Shown here piece by piece: positions 58,701 through 64,000 of a stretch of 64,000 nt of DNA. The stretch comes from Selaginella moellendorffii. Its lineage: Eukaryota; Streptophyta; Lycopodiopsida; Selaginellales; Selaginellaceae. Position 1 is the stretch's first letter, and every line of letters starts with the position of its first letter. A program made the translations under genes and the position numbers. The stretch covers positions 493,443 to 557,442 of the forward strand of contig NW_003314314.1 of the NCBI RefSeq assembly GCF_000143415.4, written 5' to 3'. The notes under the pieces were generated by a model, which did no database searches, was not told the DNA's origin, and saw only the letters and a list, made by a program, of their open reading frames with translations.

Positions 58701-60572
58701 TTGGTTTCTTTGTTCTTACCCGTACCTTACAGTCGGAAATATGCCGAGCATTGTTCTTTGGTAGCTTCACGATTTTCGCTCCAGCCATTTGTCCATCCAC
58801 CTGCCGTACGTGTTAAAGACGAAGGCGGTAGCGGTAGATTGCGTTTGGGGTATGTCATTGTACTGAAAGATGTTGACGTTCCTAATGCTGTTTCCTTATT
58901 ACAGTTACGTGAGCAGCGATTTTGGTAATCATCCGCTTTCTCATTTGATGGGTTCCGTTTTTAAAATGCACAATAGAAAGAATGTAGAGGTACATTTGGA
59001 AGCTTCCTTTTTTCTGTTATCTAACTCTCACTTGCAGGTGTTTTGTTATGCTTTGAGTCAAAGTGACGGCAGTGAATGGCGACAGAGAATCATGAACGAA
59101 GCTGAGCATTTTAAAGATATGTCGGCGATGTCGTCAGACATGATCGCAAGAACGATCGCTGATGATCAAATACAAGTTCTAGTTAATCTGAACGGCTACA
59201 CGAAGGTCGGTGATAATTGTTAATATCTTGCTATAAAAATTTATGTGTGTTTCTCAGGGAGCTAAAAATGAGATATTTGCTTTGAAACCGGCCCCCATTC
59301 AAGTTTCGTACATGGGATTTCCCGGGACAACGGGTGCGCAGTATATTGATTATTTGGTCGTTGACGAGGTGCGTTTCCTGGATCGTCTCAAGTTTCTCTG
59401 ATTGTTGGGATCATTTATATGTAGCTTGTGTGTCCGAATGAATTCGCGCATATTTATTCTGAAAAGCTTGTGCATCTTCCACACTGCTACTTTGTCAACG
59501 ATTATAAGCAGGTTCGGTTCGGCGAGATCTGAATGCCTGAAAACTAATCAACAATCTTTCAGAAAAATCGGGACGTATTGGATAGTACGAATTTGCCCAA
59601 GCGATCGGACTACGGTCTTCCAGAAGATAAGTTTATATTTGCATGTTTCAACCAGCTGTACAAGATGGACCCGGAAATTTTTACAACATGGTAAGAGTTT
59701 TGTCTTTGAATGTCCGGGCCTGACGTTTGTCTTGATCAGGTGTAACATATTGAAAAGAGTCCCAAACAGTGCGCTCTGGCTTTTACGCTTTCCCGCAGCT
59801 GGTGAAGACCGGCTGAAAGCATGTGAGTACTTCTCATGGTTGTTGTCGATATTTCTTCTAACGGTTGCCCACTTTTCGGTAGTTGCTGTTGCGCAAGGGG
59901 TGGGACCTGGTCAAATTATCTTCACTGATGTAGCAGCAAAAAACGAGCACATTCGACGGAGTGCTTTGGCCGATCTCTTCCTGGATACGTAAGTCCTGTC
60001 CGCTTGAAATCCTCTCGACTAAAACGTTTCCTTCTGTCCTTCATCCAGGCCGCTCTGCAACGCACACACAACCGGCACCGATGTGCTGTGGGCCGGACTT
60101 CCGATGATAACGCTGCCCTTGGAGAAAATGGCCACGCGTGTCGCGATGTCACTGTGCTATGCTGCCGGCTTCGGGGACGAGATGGTGGTGAAAAAGTGAG
60201 CAAGATCTTTTCGCTTTCCGTGTTTTGGAATCTAACTCGTGGCGAATCTAATCCAGCATGCAGGAGTACGAAGACAGGGCTGTGATGCTTGCAGAGAATC
60301 CAAAAGCGCTCGAGAGCTTAACCTCGAGGCTGCGATCCGTCCGCTTAACCTGCCCTCTGTTCGACACTGAGCGCTGGGTGAGTAACTTTCAATCGCTTTG
60401 CTCTTCGTACGTCCCCCGCGGCTGTGACTGACAAATCTAGCGAAACTCTCATCCTTTTCAGGTGGTTAACGCGGAGAGGTGCTACTTCAAGATGTGGAAT
60501 CTTTATTGCGATGGAAAGCAGCCCCAGGCATTCAAAGTAGCCGAAAGCGAAGACTTCCCGAGTAATAGGTGA
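55751..60572 (+). CDS. SEC: SECRET AGENT O-GlcNAc transferase (GT41)
   Basis: Transfers GlcNAc from UDP-GlcNAc to Ser/Thr of nuclear and cytosolic proteins. 28 exons (first 55751-55925, then 55995-56137, 56201-56299, 56346-56396, 56448-56564 ... 60257-60377, 60462-60572) whose phases all join to 983 residues, close to plant SEC. Residues about 60-510 are tandem TPRs ([38 protein letters not shown]). The catalytic half has [61 protein letters not shown] and [18 protein letters not shown]. These are the His, Lys and UDP-binding blocks of OGT. Most introns are 45-100 bp; the one at 57093-57532 is 440 bp. SPINDLY-type features are absent. Confidence 0.96.
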
Positions 60573-61829
60573 CACCACAAGAAACCATGAAAAGGATCAG
60601 AGATCCTCGAAAGAACGCGAGATTGTCTCACAGGATCAATCGCAAACTTCATCTCACAGAAGTTTAGAGATAACGCGAGAAGAAGCGAGTCCTCCACAGT
60701 GACGCACTCTACAATCCACTGGGGAGATTTAGAGAATCTAGACGTGCCAAGTGTGGTGACACGTGTCAGAAAAGCGGGTTGCCATGTGGCGGGCAAGGCT
60801 GATGCCTACGTGGCGGCCACTTGGCCAGGGGTGGATATTCCTTGCGTTTGAGTTGTATGTGTGCTTTGGACAGGACGTCGTGGACGTTGTGTAGACTGCA
60901 GTCATAGGTTCTCTCGTTTAGGCAATTTACCAAACCTGCCACAGGGGTTTAAATGTGGCCGCCGCAAGCCGTCCACGTCTGTGCCGTGCGGTACGGGGAG
61001 GTGGTGCCGTACCACCGCGGGCGCGGTGTACGGAACCCACTCTTCGTGCTTGGAGCCCCCATTTTGTGCTTGGTCTCCCCCATAATTCTTTTTCTTTGTG
61101 GATCTTTGGCGCCGGGGGACGCGATCGAGGAGCCGGCAGCCAGGGCGATGCCCCGGGGCGGACCTCGGCATCTGGAATCCGTGCTCAGATTGCCGGTCGC
61201 TGCCGCGTCGAATCCAGGCATTGATCAGCTCCAGGGAATTCCGGCGTCATCTGGCGCATCGGATGTGAAAGGGGCCGATTGCCGCTCCTCCTTTGTTCTT
61301 GCTCCACTAGGTATGTGTCGCTCTCTTGCTTTTGATATTTCGATCGGATTCCGCGCGGGGAGCTGGATATTTGCGGGAATCGGATGTGACCGGTTGCACG
61401 ATCCGTGAATTTCCTGTTCCTGGCGCCCGGATTTCGGTCTTTCTTGCCGGGATGGATTGTTTTGGGATCTTTTTTGTCTTGGATGAATGCTGCTTGTGGT
61501 ATATTTGATTTCTTCTTGCGTTGGATGAATGGATCGTGGATGGATGTATTGGATTTTTGGTCTCTTGATTTTTTTTTTTCGCTTGGTTGCGTCTTCCCGA
61601 GGATGACCTTTGTTCGTTTTGGCCCTGGTGAAAACGATGCTTGTGCGTGTGAGTGTCTTGTGTGTGTGGGGAGTGTGTGGCTGTGTAGGCAGGCTTAAAG
61701 GTTAGAGATTATTACTGCACGTGTGAATTTTTGCGGGGAATATTTCGTCATATATATACTGGGCTCGGGTAAATTCTGGTTTTTTTTTTCTAGGATGCGG
61801 GATCGGATCGTCTGGCGCTTGCAGCTTCT
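60573..61829 (+). promoter_or_regulatory. NAA40 promoter and 5' leader with a leader intron
   Basis: The gap after SEC contains GC-rich DNA and a probable 5' leader intron of NAA40 at 61311-61793. Its donor is gtatgt after ctccactag, and its acceptor ttttctag follows a run of T, 36 bp before the NAA40 start. The long frames in 60950-61400 do not resemble any protein I know. Confidence 0.5.
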
Positions 61830-63121
61830 ATGGATCGAAGCAGCAGCAAGAAGCTCAGTAGTAAAGAGAAGAAATTGAAGAGGAAAGAGGTATTAAGTCG
61901 CTTCGCTTGTGTGCTTCCGAAGAACACACCGCGCATCAAATTGACCGTTTCGTGCTGGTGTTGTAGGAACTTGATCGGAAGAAGGCGATTGATGAAGTTA
62001 TCCGGATGGCTTACGCCAAGGAGGATCACTTGAGCGAGTTCCCGGCCTTCTTGACTTACCAGAGGAGCGGTGCGCGTTTTTCTTCTTTTCTTTCCTTGGA
62101 AGATAAATCTTGGCTGTGACACTTTACTGGTTTTGCTCCTCCAGGATTGAACCTGATCATGCAGCCGCAGTCTGGAGAGACTTTGCCTGCTCCGCTGAAA
62201 CGTTATATCCAAGCCCTCCTCAAGGTAGAGTTTCGTGATTGTTCAAAGCTCCGGGCCTTTTCTTTTCTTTGTCTTATGCTTGCGATCTTCCCAGGAAAAC
62301 ATGGAAGGACCTTACGGCTCAGAGTGGCCAGCGGAGGAGAAAGTGAAGAAGCGGGAAATGGTTGCTTCCGAGGCTCGATACATAATTGTTCGGCAACTGG
62401 TGGAGGATCCTGAAAAGCACGATGGACTCTGGAGAGACGGCGGTGACCCCGTGGTGTCTTTTGTGCAGTTTCGGTTCCTCATCGACGAGGAAATCCCGGT
62501 GCTGTATGTGTACGAGCTGCAGCTCGAGAAGTGCGTCCAGAAGAAAGGCCTTGGAAAATTTCTCATGCAACTCCTCGAGCTGGTTGCGCGAAAGGTTCAG
62601 TTCTCTCTCTTTTTTTTTTTATGGTCCTGGTGTTTCTCATAGAATTTTTCTCGTCCTTTTTACAACTTTCAATGCAGAACAACATGAAGGCAGTGCTTTT
62701 AACCGTTCAGAAGAGAAATCTTGCGGCCATGGCCTTCTATTCCAAGCTGAAGTAAGCAAAGAAGTCTCTGGTTCCTCTCTCTCGAGCTTTTAATATTTTT
62801 CCCATCCCCAGGTACGTGGTCTCCAGCATCTCGCCTTCAAGAGTCGATCCACTGGTAGTACTAAAAGTCTTAAAGATCATCAAACTTTCACATATAACGT
62901 GCTGCTCTGTCCAGATTGGAGCTGAAAAGAACTACGAAATTTTGTGCAAGACGTTCGATCCAGAAGCGAAGGCAAAGCTGGAGGTACGTAAAATAAAACT
63001 CGATCGATCGATCGAAAACGCAGCGCTTTAGATGATTTCGTTCTCTCTTGGCCTAACGTTTTCTCTCTTTTTTCTGGCTCGTTCGTCGTTTGGTTTTGTC
63101 ATCTTCCAGGATGCAAGCTGA
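61830..63121 (+). CDS. NAA40: N-alpha-acetyltransferase 40 (NatD), histone N-terminal acetyltransferase
   Basis: GNAT enzyme that acetylates the N-terminus of histones H4 and H2A. Eight exons: 61830-61889, 61967-62069, 62145-62224, 62295-62594, 62678-62751, 62812-62854, 62915-62983 and 63110-63121; 246 residues. The Lys/Ser-rich N-terminus (SSSKKLSSKEKKLKRKE) is typical. Family blocks are FVQFRFLIDEEIPVLYVYEL, the acetyl-CoA loop KKGLGKFLMQLLELVARK, AVLLTVQKRNLAAMAFYSKL and NYEILCKTF. The last exon holds only three codons and the stop, so its 3' end is the least certain part. Confidence 0.92.
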
Positions 63122-63481
63122 GATTCTTTTGCAGGGATTTGTAGCTATTCAAATTCAATATTCCATTTATTTTTCACTGTTTTCAACTTCGGATAAAGCG
63201 AGCGCCCGATCGTACATCCAACGGCCCAGAGTTGAGCTCATTGTCCGCGCGTCGATGCCGTCCATCTAGCCTGCTCCAATGCTGCCACGTGTGGAAGGTT
63301 TTGCGTAGGTGTGAGGTGACCGGGAGGAGCGTGTTGGCGCTCTAGCGCAATGCTGCCCCTCCTCTCTCGCGCGCGATCGCTCGATCACAGCGGAGAAGCT
63401 CCTCCGCGATCGCAGGTAAGTCTCTCGCCGCGACTCTAGGGTTTACAAATGCGCCAAATGCGGCGGCGTCGACAGTGATCG

Positions 63482-64000
63482 ATGAGGAAGGACCGCGTGC
63501 GCAGGATCGTCGCTCTTGTGATCGTGCTCAATCTCATCCAGCTCGGGTATTTCTTCCTCCACCGATCGATCGAGCAGCAAACTCCAGACAGGGATGAGCA
63601 GCTGCCGCCCAAGGCCAGAGTCCATTCCTACGTCGTCAAGAAATGGTCGCTGGTGGAATCCTACTCTCCATGGCTGCCGGCTGATCGAGGCTCCTCGCAT
63701 TCCTGCGAGGCCTTTTTCGGGAATGGATTCTCGGATTTGCGGAGAGTGGTGGATCATTCCGGGAGCTATGGAGGCTCGTTTCGCTGCTACCATAGCGACG
63801 CTCTCAAGACCTCGATCTGCGAGGGGACCAAGATGGTGATGCATGCATCGAGAATCTCCATGACCGCTGGAGGGGAGGAGATCGATGCGGTGATTGGAAG
63901 GGAGGAGCAGGAGGAGCTGCCAGTGTTCCAGGTGGGAGCTTTCGAGCTCCAAGTCCCGGACGAGGCGGATGGAAAGGCTTTGGTGGAGGGTGGTCGGCTG
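63482..64000 (+). CDS. GT61-family glycosyltransferase (5' part, runs off the right edge)
   Basis: Type II Golgi membrane protein start: a short basic cytosolic tail, then an anchor (IVALVIVLNLIQLGYFFL), then a stem. The lumenal part begins with family blocks CEAFFGNGF, GSFRCYHSDALKTSICEGTK and ISMTAGGEEID, which match plant GT61 (DUF563) enzymes acting on xylan or N-glycans. At least 173 residues are in the window and the catalytic core lies beyond it. The frame is open to the edge with no intron seen. The start at 63482 is the first in-frame ATG before the anchor. Confidence 0.85.
   Translation, partial: MRKDRVRRIVALVIVLNLIQLGYFFLHRSIEQQTPDRDEQLPPKARVHSYVVKKWSLVESYSPWLPADRGSSHSCEAFFGNGFSDLRRVVDHSGSYGGSFRCYHSDALKTSICEGTKMVMHASRISMTAGGEEIDAVIGREEQEELPVFQVGAFELQVPDEADGKALVEGGRL

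Noticed and set aside
60953-61408. 151-codon plus-strand frame upstream of NAA40, with a hydrophobic stretch
   Set aside because: GC-rich leader/promoter DNA, overlapping frames on both strands, no recognisable family; better explained as the NAA40 5' leader with an intron at 61311-61793.

Overview
The window is plant nuclear DNA, most likely from a lycophyte of the Selaginella type. This is inferred from several features: GT-AG introns that are mostly only 50-100 bp, very tight gene spacing, many pentatricopeptide repeat (PPR) genes, and a full set of land-plant proteins (BASS4, a DMI1/POLLUX channel, SECRET AGENT, GH9, BAHD). No species call can be proven without a search. Exons below were read by hand from frame, splice sites and family conservation, so intron edges are predictions.

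Left part (1-25.8 kb): a partial BASS4 transporter and a TMEM230-like gene are followed by a roughly 23 kb array of about four related units. Unit 4 holds an intact 853-residue PPR gene (23187-25748). Units 1-3 hold broken copies in which the N-terminal half is on + and the C-terminal half is flipped to -. In units 2 and 3 a flipped piece of the neighbouring channel gene sits at the junction. Each broken copy is followed by a very AT-rich, intronless gene on - for a secreted protein ending in a bulb-type (GNA-like) lectin domain. Copy 3 is intact, copy 1 has a frameshift and copy 2 is decayed. Retroelement debris with a striking 12-bp minisatellite (5.5-9.4 kb) separates units 1 and 2. A miniature LTR element (TRIM) sits in unit 3 at a site that is empty in unit 2.

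Middle (25.8-36 kb): a DMI1/POLLUX/CASTOR-type nuclear cation channel on - has two adjacent, same-phase, diverged versions of one exon (a probable alternative-exon pair). It is followed by AT-rich DNA, a small two-exon gene, a tRNA-Arg(ACG), an F-box (FBXO9-like) gene with two GC-AG introns, a BAHD acyltransferase and LINE remnants.

Right part (38-64 kb): on - there is a compact co-oriented run of a DYW-type PPR gene, an LCAT-like acyltransferase, ATAD3, a GH9 endoglucanase, a ChaC-type gamma-glutamylcyclotransferase and a plastid membrane zinc-ribbon protein. After 4 kb of AT-rich DNA come, on +, a 28-exon SECRET AGENT O-GlcNAc transferase gene, NAA40/NatD and the 5' part of a GT61 glycosyltransferase.

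The ordinary genes are independent housekeeping or metabolic genes, not an operon. The unusual biology is the PPR/lectin array and the duplicated channel exon.
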